DNA of 64,000 bases from CBDCFV01 sp965261795 (GCA_965261795.1 OZ253476.1:1984001-2048000); one strand, 5' to 3'. Positions 50,265 to 59,442 are shown, counted from the first letter of the stretch. Notes: generated by a model not told the origin, from the sequence alone. Program-made: numbers and translations.

Positions 50265-51449
50265 ATGGCCAAACGACGATTCGACCGCACCAAGCCCCAT
50301 GTAAACGTGGGGACTATCGGCCACGTGGACCATGGCAAGACCACCCTCACTTCCGCGATCACCAAGGTGCTGGCAGACCGCGGTATGGCGTCTTACCAGG
50401 ACATGGACAGCATTGACAACGCTCCGGAAGAAAAGGCCCGCGGCGTTACCATCGCCATCGCCCATGTGGAGTACGAGACCGAAACCCGCCACTATGCCCA
50501 CGTGGACTGCCCGGGTCACGCTGACTACATCAAGAACATGATCACCGGGGCCGCTCAAATGGACGGCGCGGTGTTGGTGGTGAGCGCGCCCGACGGCCCG
50601 ATGCCCCAGACCCGGGAGCACATCCTGCTGGCCCGCCAAGTTGAAGTTCCCCGCATTCTCGTTGCACTGAATAAAGTCGACATGATGGATGACGAGGAGT
50701 TGCTGGAACTGGTGGAGCTGGAAGTCCGGGAGCTGCTGAACCGCTACAACTTCCCTGGCGACGACACTCCTATAGTGCGTGTCAGCGGCCTGAAGGCCCT
50801 CGAGGGAGACCCCGAAGCCGAAGAGGGTATAATGAGGCTGGTGGAGGCCATGGATGACTACATACCCATCCCGGCGCGGATCATCGACAGGCCCTTCCTG
50901 ATGCCCATCGAGGACGTTTTCGGGATCAAGGGGCGCGGCACGGTGGTAACCGGCAGGGTGGAGCGCGGACAACTGAAGCAGGGAGAGCCGGTGGAAATCA
51001 TCCGGTTCGGCGACGTTCGGGAGACAGTGGCTACCGGGCTCGAGATGTTCCACAAGACCCTGGACACCACTGAAGCCGGCGACGCCGTGGGCGTGCTGCT
51101 TCGCGGTGTGGACCGCGACGAGGTGGAGCGAGGCCAAGTATTGGTCAAGCCCGGCTCGATGAGGCCTTACACGCGGGCCGAAGCCGAGGTCTACGTTCTC
51201 AGCCGGGAAGAGGGCGGCCGTCACACTCCGTTCTTCACCGGGTACAAGCCGCAGTTCTACATCCGGACCAGCGATATCACCGGCGAGGTGGCTTTGCCGG
51301 AGGGGGTAGAGATGGTGATGCCCGGCGACAACATCCGGATAACGATCTCGTTGATGACCCCTGTGCCCATCGAAGAGCAGATGAGGTTCGCAATCCGGGA
51401 AGGCGGCCGCACCGTAGGGTCCGGCGTAATCACCAAGGTGTTGGATTAA
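50265..51449 (+). CDS. tuf: Elongation factor Tu
   Basis: A 394-residue GTPase that delivers aminoacyl-tRNA. GTP motifs GHVDHGKT, DCPGHADY and NKVDMMDD are intact. The effector loop and domain 2 (KGRGTVVTGRVERGQ) are normal. ATG 50265 with AAAGGAG upstream. It is the first protein gene of the operon through secE, nusG and the ribosomal proteins. Confidence 0.98.
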   Translation: MAKRRFDRTKPHVNVGTIGHVDHGKTTLTSAITKVLADRGMASYQDMDSIDNAPEEKARGVTIAIAHVEYETETRHYAHVDCPGHADYIKNMITGAAQMDGAVLVVSAPDGPMPQTREHILLARQVEVPRILVALNKVDMMDDEELLELVELEVRELLNRYNFPGDDTPIVRVSGLKALEGDPEAEEGIMRLVEAMDDYIPIPARIIDRPFLMPIEDVFGIKGRGTVVTGRVERGQLKQGEPVEIIRFGDVRETVATGLEMFHKTLDTTEAGDAVGVLLRGVDRDEVERGQVLVKPGSMRPYTRAEAEVYVLSREEGGRHTPFFTGYKPQFYIRTSDITGEVALPEGVEMVMPGDNIRITISLMTPVPIEEQMRFAIREGGRTVGSGVITKVLD

Positions 51450-51452
51450 GTT

Positions 51453-51624
51453 ATGGCTAGAAAGACTGCCGACGTTCGACAGATCATCACTTTGCAGTGC
51501 GGCGATTGCCGGGAGCGTAACTACACGACCGACAAGAACCGCCGCAACGACCCGCAGCGGTTGGAGTTGCGGAAGTATTGCCCTCGCTGCCGGGGCCACA
51601 AAGCCCATCGCGAGGTTAGGTAGC
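51453..51624 (+). pseudogene. rpmG: Ribosomal protein L33, frameshifted as written
   Basis: ATG 51453 opens MARKTADVRQIITLQCGDCR and RNYTTDKN, the first half of L33, with the first zinc CxxC. At 51539-51542 the sequence AACCCGCC has one C too many: without it the frame continues RRNDPQRLELRKYCPRCRGH and ends HREVR at TAG 51622-51624, a normal 56-residue protein. As written, translation would end at 51620 with an unrelated tail. A base-call error in the CCC run is likely, since L33 is in its canonical tuf-secE position and both halves are conserved. Confidence 0.88.
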
Positions 51625-51628
51625 CGTC

Positions 51629-51865
51629 ATGTCCAGGGTTTCCGCTCGAGATAACCGGCCAATACCGTCCAGGACTTCCAGCAAGGTCAATCCTGTAGAG
51701 TTTCTGCAGGAGACCCTGTCGGAGCTGCGGAAGTCGGTCTGGCCCAGCCGGGAGGAGACCGTCAGGCTGACGGCGGTTGTTATCGCCCTGTCGATAGTTT
51801 TCGCCTTCTTCCTCGGTGGATTGGACCAGTTCTTCAGCCAGACCTTCAACAGGTTTGTGCTGTAG
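51629..51865 (+). CDS. secE: Preprotein translocase subunit SecE
   Basis: A 78-residue SecE. Basic N-terminal tail, then FLQETLSELRKSVWPSREE, the conserved amphipathic helix, and one transmembrane helix (VVIALSIVFAFFLGG). Bacterial minimal form. Position between rpmG and nusG is canonical. Confidence 0.95.
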   Translation: MSRVSARDNRPIPSRTSSKVNPVEFLQETLSELRKSVWPSREETVRLTAVVIALSIVFAFFLGGLDQFFSQTFNRFVL

Positions 51866-51892
51866 GCTGTCAGGCGTTCAACGGCGCTTGGG

Positions 51893-51920
51893 TTGACATG
51901 GTATACAGCGGGGTTAATAC
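51893..51920 (+). promoter_or_regulatory. Possible internal promoter before nusG
   Basis: TTGACA (51893-51898), a 16-base gap and TAATAC (51915-51920). The -35 is a perfect consensus; the -10 is weak. It would let nusG-rplL be transcribed separately from tuf. Confidence 0.4.
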
Positions 51921-51937
51921 GTTTAGGGTGTGCTAGC

Positions 51938-52516
51938 ATGACTTCAGCCAGGGACATTGAAGTAGAAGAGGGCGAAACTTCCCGGTGGTATATTGTGCAT
52001 ACCTACTCCGGGCAGGAGGACTTGGTCAAGAAGAACCTCGACTTGCGCATCCAGAGTCTGGATATGCAAGACCGCATCTTTGAGGTGCTGGTGCCCACAG
52101 AAGACGAGGTTATCTTCAAGGACGGGAAGCGGCGTTCGGAAAGACGCAAGTTGTTCCCCGGTTACATCCTGGTCCAAATGACCATGGATGACGAAAGCTG
52201 GTACGCGGTAAGAAATACTCCGGGCGTCACAGGGTTCGTATCTACCGAGGATGAATACGACAAGCGTCCCAAGCCGGTGCCATTGGAAGACAAGCAGGTT
52301 GAGGACATTCTGAAGCAAGTGGAGACCGGCCCGGTCCGCGTCCATATCGGGCTGAGCAAGGGTGAGACGGTTCGGATCACCGAAGGTCCATTCGTGGACT
52401 TCATAGGCTCCATCAACGATGTTGACGAAGCCAAGGGCAAGGTCAGGGTACTGGTTTCCTTCTTTGGCAGGGAAACCCCGGTGGAGTTGGACTTTTTGCA
52501 GGTGGAAAGGATTTAA
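51938..52516 (+). CDS. nusG: Transcription termination/antitermination factor NusG
   Basis: A 192-residue protein. N-terminal domain with RWYIVHTYSGQEDLVKKNL and RRKLFPGYILVQM binds RNA polymerase; C-terminal KOW with VRITEGPFVDFIGSINDVD and VLVSFFGRETPVELDF. ATG 51938 is chosen because the family starts a few residues before WYIVH. Confidence 0.97.
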   Translation: MTSARDIEVEEGETSRWYIVHTYSGQEDLVKKNLDLRIQSLDMQDRIFEVLVPTEDEVIFKDGKRRSERRKLFPGYILVQMTMDDESWYAVRNTPGVTGFVSTEDEYDKRPKPVPLEDKQVEDILKQVETGPVRVHIGLSKGETVRITEGPFVDFIGSINDVDEAKGKVRVLVSFFGRETPVELDFLQVERI

Positions 52517-52525
52517 GGCTCTAAA

Positions 52526-52954
52526 GTGGCAAAAAAACTACGAGCGATCATCAAGCTTCAATTGGAAGCCGGTAAGGCGACCCCTGCCCCGCCGGTTGGC
52601 CCCGCGCTGGGTCAACATGGGGTTAACATAATGGGTTTCGTCAAGGAATATAACGCGCGGACGGCCAATCAGAGCGGCACCATAGTCCCGGTGCATATCT
52701 CGGTGTTCGAAGACCGGTCATTTTCCTTCGTTACCAGGACTCCCCCGGCGTCGGACTTGCTTCGCAAAGCGGCCTCGGTGGAGAAAGGAGCAGCGGATCC
52801 CCGGCGAGAAAGAGTCGGCTCCATAGACCGGCAAGCTCTGAGGGAAATCGCCGAAACCAAGTTAACCGACCTGAACGCCGGGTCGGTGGAACAAGCTATG
52901 GCTATTATTGAAGGCACTGCCCGCAGTATGGGCATTGAAATTACAGGTGACTGA
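52526..52954 (+). CDS. rplK: 50S ribosomal protein L11
   Basis: A 142-residue L11, starting with GTG 52526. AKKLRAIIKLQLEAGKATPA, PPVGPALGQHGVNIMGF and the C-terminal rRNA-binding part with MGIEITGD are all conserved. It begins 9 bases after nusG. Confidence 0.97.
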   Translation: MAKKLRAIIKLQLEAGKATPAPPVGPALGQHGVNIMGFVKEYNARTANQSGTIVPVHISVFEDRSFSFVTRTPPASDLLRKAASVEKGAADPRRERVGSIDRQALREIAETKLTDLNAGSVEQAMAIIEGTARSMGIEITGD

Positions 52955-52956
52955 CA

Positions 52957-53673
52957 TTGCCTAAGCACAGCAAACGTTATACAGCAGTGGCGGAAAGAGT
53001 AGACCCGGACCGCCAGTACCAGCCCGAAGAGGCGCTGGGGTTGATAAAAGAGCTGGCCTCAACCAAGTTCGACGAGACGGTGGAGTTGCACCTCCGTACC
53101 AACGCCGACCCGCGTCACGCCGACCAGATGGTCCGGGGCGTAACCAGTCTTCCACACGGCCTTGGCAAGACGGTTAGAGTCCTGGTGTTCGCGGACAGTG
53201 AAGCGGCTGAAATCGCCCGCGGGGCAGGAGCAGACTTTGCCGGCGAAGACGATCTCATCGCCCAGGTCGAAGGTGGCTGGGCAGACTTTGACGTTGGCTT
53301 GGCCGTGCCCAGCGTAATGCCTAAAATAGGCCGGTTGGGACGGGTGCTTGGCAGGCGCGGGTTAATGCCGAATCCCCGCTCCGGCACAATGGTGCAGCCC
53401 CAGGACCTGCCGCGGGTTATCCAGGAAGCGAAAGCCGGACGGATGGAGTACAGGACCGACCGCACGGCTATCATCCACTGTCCGGTGGGCAAGGCCAGTT
53501 TTGAGACCGGCCAACTGGTTGACAACGTTGCGTCTCTGGTAGATGCTATCGTTCGTGAGAGGCCGGCTGCGATTAAAGGCAGCTTCCTGAGGTCAGCGTA
53601 CATTTCTTCTTCTATGGGACCCAGTATCCAAGTGGACTTAAACGCATTGCAGGCGCTTCAGCCGTCGGGGTGA
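52957..53673 (+). CDS. rplA: 50S ribosomal protein L1
   Basis: A 238-residue L1 with a TTG start (52957) two bases after the rplK stop. LGRVLGRRGLMPNPRSGTM is the signature. L1 usually represses its own operon by binding the leader; no such site is obvious here. Confidence 0.97.
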   Translation: MPKHSKRYTAVAERVDPDRQYQPEEALGLIKELASTKFDETVELHLRTNADPRHADQMVRGVTSLPHGLGKTVRVLVFADSEAAEIARGAGADFAGEDDLIAQVEGGWADFDVGLAVPSVMPKIGRLGRVLGRRGLMPNPRSGTMVQPQDLPRVIQEAKAGRMEYRTDRTAIIHCPVGKASFETGQLVDNVASLVDAIVRERPAAIKGSFLRSAYISSSMGPSIQVDLNALQALQPSG

Positions 53674-53689
53674 TTATCAGCCGGAACCA

Positions 53690-53840
53690 AACGTAACTGA
53701 AACAAGGTAGCAGCCACGCTGTAGACTGCGGGTCCCCTTTGGGGTTAAGGACGAAACCGTCGCCCGCCGAGGCGCATGCATGATCGTAACGCTAAAGTTA
53801 CGAAGTCCCTGTGTCTCATAGAGAGCGGGGGCTTTTTCAT
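53690..53840 (+). ncRNA. Ribosomal protein L10 leader with attenuator
   Basis: The 180-base gap between rplA and rplJ resembles the L10 leader: GTAGACTGCGGGTCCC.. and GCCCGCCGAGG form the L10(L12)4-binding stem region. It ends in a hairpin with GTCTC/GAGAG and a G-rich arm (about 53805-53832) followed by TTTTT, an attenuator. L10 would bind and shut down rplJL. Confidence 0.75.
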
Positions 53841-53852
53841 TGAGGGGGAATA

Positions 53853-54392
53853 TTGCCTACACAAGCAAAGATAGACCGAGTGGATGAGCTAAAGGACAAG
53901 CTGGAGCGGTGCAGTATTGCCGTGTCCACCAACTATGCCGGTATAGGGGTGAACGAGTTCACCGAACTGCGGAGGCGAATGCGTATCGCCGGGGTGGAGT
54001 TAACCGTAGTCAAGAATAACTTGATGAAGCTGGCGTGCGACGCGGCGGACCGCCCCGATGGAAAGTCAATCGTTGAGGGCCCCACCGCTATCGCATTCGG
54101 GTATGATGATCCGGCGGCCGTGCCCAAGGCTCTTACGGACTATATCCGGACCACCCGCTCGATTCTGAATATTCAGGGCGCGGTGTTGGGCGCCGGAACG
54201 GTCCTGCCGCCGGGCGAGGTGGGCCGGCTGGCCTCTTTGCCGCCCAAACCGCAGTTGGTGGCAACCTTGCTCGGACAGATGCAAGCGCCCTTGCAGCGGT
54301 TGATGGGAGTGATGAATGGCCCGTTGAGGAACCTGGACGCGTTGCTTCAGGCGCGAATCCGGCAGATCGAGTCCGGCGAAGCCGGTGACTAA
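53853..54392 (+). CDS. rplJ: 50S ribosomal protein L10
   Basis: A 179-residue L10 starting with TTG 53853 behind GAGGGGGAA. Conserved LKDKLERCSIAVSTNYAGI and RIAGVELTVVKNNLMKLA; the C-terminal helix binds L7/L12. Three of the ribosomal genes here use TTG or GTG starts. Confidence 0.96.
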   Translation: MPTQAKIDRVDELKDKLERCSIAVSTNYAGIGVNEFTELRRRMRIAGVELTVVKNNLMKLACDAADRPDGKSIVEGPTAIAFGYDDPAAVPKALTDYIRTTRSILNIQGAVLGAGTVLPPGEVGRLASLPPKPQLVATLLGQMQAPLQRLMGVMNGPLRNLDALLQARIRQIESGEAGD

Positions 54393-54426
54393 TTTAAATC
54401 ATTAACAAGTAAGATAAGGAGGCCTC

Positions 54427-54813
54427 ATGAGCAAGGACGAAGTAATGGCTGCAATCAAAGAGATGAACGTGCTGGAGTTGGCCGACATGGTCAAGGCCCT
54501 GGAGGAGGAGTTCGGCATTACAGCCGCCGCTCCGGTGGCCGTGATGGCGGCGCCCGGCGGCGATGGAGCCGGCGCTGCCACCGCCGAACCTGAGGAAGAG
54601 CAGACTGAGTTCAGCGTCTCCATCAAGGAGATCGGGCCGAACAAGATCAATGTCATTAAAGCGGTCCGGGAAGTCACCTCACTGGGTCTGCGGGAAGCGA
54701 AAGAGCTGGTGGAGTCCGCACCGGCAGCGGTGAAAGAAGGCATCGTCAGAGACGAAGCAGACTCCATCAAGGGCAAACTGGAAGAGGCCGGCGCCGTCGT
54801 CGAGGTTGCATAG
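54427..54813 (+). CDS. rplL: 50S ribosomal protein L7/L12
   Basis: A 128-residue stalk protein. N-terminal dimerisation helix region, an Ala/Gly/Pro hinge, and C-terminal domain with KINVIKAVREVTSLGLREAK and LVESAPAAVKEGI. ATG 54427 with AAGGAGG upstream. Confidence 0.97.
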   Translation: MSKDEVMAAIKEMNVLELADMVKALEEEFGITAAAPVAVMAAPGGDGAGAATAEPEEEQTEFSVSIKEIGPNKINVIKAVREVTSLGLREAKELVESAPAAVKEGIVRDEADSIKGKLEEAGAVVEVA

Positions 54814-54849
54814 ACTCCCACCCTGCCATCGGCGCCGGGGAGGCACGGA

Positions 54850-55095
54850 TTGAGTCGCAAGAGAGACTTGGAACGATTCCAACGTTTGAAGGCGCAAAAC
54901 CCTGCTTACGTAGGCTTTCGCGGCGGGAATACCGCGCCGCCGAGGCCAACGGAGATCTTGGAATCCGCGGTGTGCAGCGTTTGTAACCGACGCCGCAACG
55001 TTGCGGTCAGCAGCCTGCCTGAAGACCGCAACGCCTTCGTTTGCTTGCGTTGCCAAGACCAGGAAGAGGCCGCCTCAGCCAGCGCCGCCGAATGA
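54850..55095 (+). CDS. Small zinc-ribbon protein
   Basis: An 81-residue protein starting with TTG 54850, which follows rplL by 36 bases. CSVCNRRRN and CLRCQDQEE form a CxxC...CxxC zinc ribbon; the N-terminal half is basic. Unknown family; likely a nucleic-acid or ribosome-associated protein because of its place at the end of the ribosomal operon, before a strong terminator. Confidence 0.65.
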   Translation: MSRKRDLERFQRLKAQNPAYVGFRGGNTAPPRPTEILESAVCSVCNRRRNVAVSSLPEDRNAFVCLRCQDQEEAASASAAE

Positions 55096-55144
55096 TTGTT
55101 AACGGACTGACCCCACCGGGGTACGGAGCTTCCCGGTAAATTCG

Positions 55145-55177
55145 CCCCAACCTCTCACTGAGGGGTTGGGGTTTTTG
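55145..55177 (+). terminator. Strong intrinsic terminator of the ribosomal operon
   Basis: CCCCAACC (55145-55152) pairs with GGTTGGGG (55164-55171), followed by TTTTTG. The loop contains CTC/GAG that can extend an alternative stem. Confidence 0.9.
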
Positions 55178-55256
55178 TTCACTTGCCGGTTGCAGACTGC
55201 CAGCGTACACTGGCGTCATTCTCTCACGGACCGCTTGAAAGGAAGGTAATCGCTTC

Positions 55257-55571
55257 ATGATTAAAGTTACAGTGCTGTACCCACACGATCCCGAAAAGAA
55301 GTTTGACCTCGACTATTACACCAGCACCCACGGGCCGTTGGTTCAACGTTTGCTGGGCCCCATGGGTTTGGTGCGAACCGAGGCGGAGAAAGGTGTGTCG
55401 GGCACAGACCCCAACTCGCCTCCTCCATTTGTGGCAGTGGGACACCTCTACTTCAATACTACCGACGAGGTGCACGAGGCGTTCAAGACCCACGGCCGGG
55501 AGATAATGGGCGACATAAAGAACTATACCGACATTCAACCAACGTTCCAGATAAGTGAGACGATAGACTAA
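55257..55571 (+). CDS. EthD-family protein
   Basis: A 104-residue ferredoxin-like (dimeric alpha-beta barrel) protein. IKVTVLYPHDPEKKFDLDYY and THGPLVQRLLGP are the EthD signature. Members help ether or alkyl degradation but many are uncharacterised. ATG 55257. Confidence 0.85.
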   Translation: MIKVTVLYPHDPEKKFDLDYYTSTHGPLVQRLLGPMGLVRTEAEKGVSGTDPNSPPPFVAVGHLYFNTTDEVHEAFKTHGREIMGDIKNYTDIQPTFQISETID

Positions 55572-55613
55572 TGGGTGTTCCGGGTTCCCGAGATTCGGTC
55601 AGAGGTCCATGAC

Positions 55614-56010
55614 ATGGCAGCCACTGCTCGAACTAGAGACCTTTTCGCCGATGCACGGACCTTGTATGCCGACCCCTTTGGAGATGCTGGACCAAGGCAA
55701 GCTCCGCAACGCGGCGGAGAAGGCTTGGGGAGCCACTAAACGGGCGACGCCTTGGTGTCTTGGCCAGAACAGGGGAGGAACCGCAGTCAGCCGGGCAATC
55801 CAGGTGTGCCCGGCTGAGATTGAGCACCACCAGCCCAGCGTTTGACGTGTTTCAGGGCCGATACAACACCAGGTCGGCGTTGTTGCACGTCAACTGTTTC
55901 TACGACGGTAACTGCGAACCGGAACAGGAGATGACTGCCCTCATCGCCGCTACCAGCACTTATATCCGGGACGCCGAGCGCTTGGTGTCCATCTGGAGTC
56001 CACGGGCCCG
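55614..56010 (+). pseudogene. Decayed HEPN-domain gene
   Basis: Pieces of one HEPN-type protein lie in three frames: ATARTRDLFADARTLYADP from ATG 55614; then LEMLDQGKLRNAAEKAWGAT in the next frame; then ARTGEEPQSAGQS with RYNTRSALLHVNCFYDGN and TYIRDAERLV in a third. At least two indels are required to join them. No intact frame exists, and it reaches into the start of the DUF885 gene. Confidence 0.65.
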
Positions 56011-56060
56011 GTATCGCGCTCTCTTAAACCTGACCAATCGTATTGGAGGGGGACCCTTTT

Positions 56061-57701
56061 ATGCCGCAAACGGACTTTGAAGACCTGTCCCGCCGCCTAA
56101 TCGAAGAGTATTGGAGCTTCTATCCTACGTCGGGCTCCCGAGTCGGGCGGCACGAATATGATGGCAGGCTGCCAGACCTTTCGCAGGCTAACCTTCGTCG
56201 GCGGGTAGAGCAGGTCCAAAAAGGGCTGGCATCCCTCTCCACCTTCACACCCGATGCAGGCAATCCCGACGAAGCCCTCAGCCACCGGATGTTGGAGTTG
56301 TTCCTGCAACGGGAGCACTTCGCCCTGACCGAGTTGCGGACATTGGAAAACAATCCGATGCGACAGGTAGGTTACTTGGACGTAAGCGGCTACCTGAACC
56401 GGGACTATGCTCCCTTGGCTGAACGGCTTGAGTCGGCGACTCGCGTGTTGCGCCAAGCGCCGGACTTTCTGGATGGTTTAAGATCTGGGTTGGCAGACGG
56501 CATTGGCCGACCGGTATTGGACATGAGCATCGAGGCCTACGCCGGCATGGCGAAGTTCTATCGGGAAGACCTCGTGGGGGCCGTCGGCGATGCTGTCCCT
56601 CCTGTGGGTTTTCACGTCGCCAGGGAAGCGGCCGCGGCCGCTTTGGATGACTTCGTGGAGGACCTCAAGGAACGGAGCCGCAATGCGCCCTCTGATTTCG
56701 CCATAGGTCCCGGTCTATACGCCAAGATGCTGGAGGTAGGAGAGGGACTTTCCACGCCTGTGGCTGAACTGGAGACGTTGGGACTGGCGGACTTGAACCG
56801 CAACCTGGAGCAGATAGCCGAGGTCGCCGCCTCTATAACGCCGGGGAGACCCGTAAAGGACATCGTGGAGGATATTTCCCGGCGTCACCCATCCGCCGAC
56901 GAGTTGATCCCCGAAACCAGAGACATGCTGGAGGAAATTCGCCAAGCGTTATTGGACCTGGACTTGATCAGCATCCCGTCGGAAGACCGGTGCGAGGTAG
57001 TTGAGACCCCTTCTTACATGCGGTACGCTTTCGCCGCCATGGACAGCGCCGGGGCATTGGAGACACGGGCCAACGAGTCCTTCTACTACGTCACGCCGGT
57101 AGACCCTGAATGGACCGCCCGGCAGCAGGAGGAGTGGTTAAGCAACTTTAACTACGATACCCTGCGGGTGGTGTCGGTCCATGAAGTCTACCCGGGCCAC
57201 TTCGTGCACCACCTTCACAATCGCTACGGGCGCCCCTTGCCGTTGGTAAACCGGGTGGCTACTTCCTACGCCTTCACCGAGGGTTGGGCCCATTACACCG
57301 AACAGATGATGATGGAGGGTGAGTACGCCGCAAATTCGCCCAACCTGCGGCTTACCCAGCTATTGGAAGCGTTGGTGCGCGACTGCCGTTTCCTGTGCTC
57401 CATCTGGATGCATACCCAAGGAATGGCGGTGGAGGACGCGACGCAGTTTTTCATGGACCACGCTTACATGGGCGAACTGCCGGCCCGGCGCGAGGCTCTG
57501 CGGGGCACGTTTGATCCAGGGTACTTGAACTACACGCTGGGCAAGCTGATGATATTGAAGCTGCGGAGCGATTACCGCCGTGAGAAGGGCAGCGCCTATT
57601 CCCTTAAAGGGTTCCACGACCAACTGTTGTCGTACGGCGCCCCGGCATTGCCTCTGCTCAGGCAGGCTATGTTGCGAGACCCGGGCGACACTGCGCTTTA
57701 G
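56061..57701 (+). CDS. DUF885-family putative metallopeptidase
   Basis: A 546-residue protein of the DUF885 (PF05960) group. The HExxxGH-like motif is SVHEVYPGHFVHH, and TEGWAHYTEQMM supplies the downstream Glu, as in gluzincin-like peptidases. Helical throughout. ATG 56061 behind GGAGGGGGA is preferred to TTG 56043. Cytoplasmic, no signal peptide. Substrate unknown. Confidence 0.88.
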   Translation: MPQTDFEDLSRRLIEEYWSFYPTSGSRVGRHEYDGRLPDLSQANLRRRVEQVQKGLASLSTFTPDAGNPDEALSHRMLELFLQREHFALTELRTLENNPMRQVGYLDVSGYLNRDYAPLAERLESATRVLRQAPDFLDGLRSGLADGIGRPVLDMSIEAYAGMAKFYREDLVGAVGDAVPPVGFHVAREAAAAALDDFVEDLKERSRNAPSDFAIGPGLYAKMLEVGEGLSTPVAELETLGLADLNRNLEQIAEVAASITPGRPVKDIVEDISRRHPSADELIPETRDMLEEIRQALLDLDLISIPSEDRCEVVETPSYMRYAFAAMDSAGALETRANESFYYVTPVDPEWTARQQEEWLSNFNYDTLRVVSVHEVYPGHFVHHLHNRYGRPLPLVNRVATSYAFTEGWAHYTEQMMMEGEYAANSPNLRLTQLLEALVRDCRFLCSIWMHTQGMAVEDATQFFMDHAYMGELPARREALRGTFDPGYLNYTLGKLMILKLRSDYRREKGSAYSLKGFHDQLLSYGAPALPLLRQAMLRDPGDTAL

Positions 57702-57725
57702 CGGGGCGTTTGGAATGATAGCTGG

Positions 57726-58433
57726 TCAAGTGGTCCGGAAGGTTATTTTGCGGAACGCCTCCCCATAGGTGCATTCCTGTTCCGAAGCCGCTTCGGTGGC
57801 TTGCGACTCGATGAAGCCCCTGATGTCCTCCGGCGAATAATCGGCCACTTGGCTGGTGTGGACCATGACCGCCCTGGTCTTGGCGTCCAGGAATTCGCCG
57901 ATGTCGACATAGGTGTCAGGCCGTTCTGTGCCCCAGAACAAGACAGTGCCAGTTTTGTGGGGCTCCAATCCTTCGTCCTTCCATAGTTCCATGAAGTGAA
58001 GGTGGTCTCTGGCGCAGGGGAACACTGCGTCCAACGCTACTTGGCCGGTAATGCGGTGGTCCCGATGCCAAGCCAGGTTTTTGCGGTACGGCTCGGGGCA
58101 GATAACGACGTCGGGCCGCACCTGCCGGATTTGCCTTACCAAGTGGCGGCGGAAATCGCTGGTGTCCTCCAACTCACCGTCTGGGAACTGAAGCTCCACC
58201 ACTTCCGCCACGCCCAACAACTCGGCGGCTTTTTGCTGCTCGCGTGTTCGTTGCATTCCCAGGGCCTCTGAACTTACCTCGCGGTCGCTGGCGCCTTTGC
58301 CACCGTCGGTGCACAGCACGTAGCGGACTGTCGCGCCTTCATTGATCCACTTGGATATAGTGCCGCCGCACCAGAACTCCGCCTCGTTCGGGTGAGGAAT
58401 GACTACCAGAACTCGCTGCGGGACTTCTTCCAT
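57726..58433 (-). CDS. LmbE/PIG-L family deacetylase
   Basis: A 235-residue zinc-dependent N-deacetylase. The usual AHPDDxE is PHPNEAEF here, with Asp replaced by Asn and Glu, and the second motif WHRDHRITG is intact. The family removes acetyl groups from GlcNAc-type or mycothiol-like substrates. ATG 58433 is chosen; a TTG two codons upstream is possible. Loss of the catalytic Asp is unusual. Confidence 0.83.
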   Translation of the reverse strand: MEEVPQRVLVVIPHPNEAEFWCGGTISKWINEGATVRYVLCTDGGKGASDREVSSEALGMQRTREQQKAAELLGVAEVVELQFPDGELEDTSDFRRHLVRQIRQVRPDVVICPEPYRKNLAWHRDHRITGQVALDAVFPCARDHLHFMELWKDEGLEPHKTGTVLFWGTERPDTYVDIGEFLDAKTRAVMVHTSQVADYSPEDIRGFIESQATEAASEQECTYGEAFRKITFRTT

Positions 58434-58728
58434 CCGCAAGCCACCTCCAAGCTGAACACCCTGAATATTGCGGCTTATCAGCCGTTCGGCGCCATTGCTC
58501 CGGGGCCTAATTTTGGAGCGAATGGCGACGAAACCCTATCACCAGTTGAACTTTTACCTCATTGATGAGGCCCGATTTTGACGCTGCCGATGCATGTTAT
58601 GCAGCCAATCAGCCGTGTTTCTCAATTGGAAGATACTCTGCTACAATCCGCCGGGAGTGTCAAGGGGACGTTGGCTTCAGCGTCCTGGCGGGATTGGCGT
58701 TAGTCGGATTTTAACAGGCGGAGGAATT
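58434..58728. other. Gap without recognised gene
   Basis: I see no gene, RNA or clear repeat here. A TACAAT hexamer near 58642 has no good -35 partner. Confidence 0.5.
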
Positions 58729-59424
58729 TCACCGGTGTGACGTGACACTTTCCTTACCCGGCATCCCGCACTTATTGAACACCCTTCCCGCCAGTATTCC
58801 GCCTGAAATTATTATTTTTAAGGCGTCATCCACGGATATGTCCGTCGGGGTTAATTCATGGGCAGGCGCCATCAGCAGGAACCCCGATGATGGTATGGGA
58901 GTGGTGGGGATGTAAACGGCAACTATTTCCGCCCCGTGGGCGTCCACCATCCTAGATGTCACCAGCCCGATGGACTGTATGCCGGGCCTTGGGAAATCTA
59001 CCAGGACCACTTCAGTGTACCGGTTGTTGCCTTCGTTCGAGTTAGACAACAGCTCCACTGCCGTGCGGGTAGTGCCGTAGATGGTTTTGACCACAGGAAT
59101 TACTTCCAGGACTCTATGGCCGATGCCGATCAGCCTCCGGCCGACTACGTGGGCAGCGATAAGCCCCATGATATAGACGATGATCACCAGCACCGCCAAG
59201 CCTTGGCCCGGTATGTCGGGGCCGGGAAGCAGCGCCAAAGGGCCCCGCAGAATGCCGTCCACCAATTCAAAGACGAACTTCAGAATCAGGATGGTAATGC
59301 CGATGGGCAGCATCACCAAAATGCCCGCAGCGAAGGTGCGCCGCATGTGCCTAGCGACTGCTGACAGCGGCGGTAAAGCCCGGTGCGATGAAGATGAGCG
59401 GGGGTCGTGCAGTGGGGCAGCCAA
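58729..59424 (-). CDS. DUF502-family membrane protein
   Basis: A 231-residue protein with two membrane helices (about 30-57 and 75-98) and the DUF502 core: VIPVVKTIYGTTRTAVELL, VVLVDFPRPGIQSIGLVT and VYIPTTPIPSSGFLLMAP. TTG 59424 has GGAGG at 5-base spacing. Function not established for the family. Confidence 0.9.
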   Translation of the reverse strand: MAAPLHDPRSSSSHRALPPLSAVARHMRRTFAAGILVMLPIGITILILKFVFELVDGILRGPLALLPGPDIPGQGLAVLVIIVYIMGLIAAHVVGRRLIGIGHRVLEVIPVVKTIYGTTRTAVELLSNSNEGNNRYTEVVLVDFPRPGIQSIGLVTSRMVDAHGAEIVAVYIPTTPIPSSGFLLMAPAHELTPTDISVDDALKIIISGGILAGRVFNKCGMPGKESVTSHR

Positions 59425-59442
59425 ATGGTCCTCCGATTCGTC

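Noticed and set aside
50157..51608. 483-codon minus-strand frame
   Set aside because: Antisense to tuf; GC-rich codon bias opens this frame.
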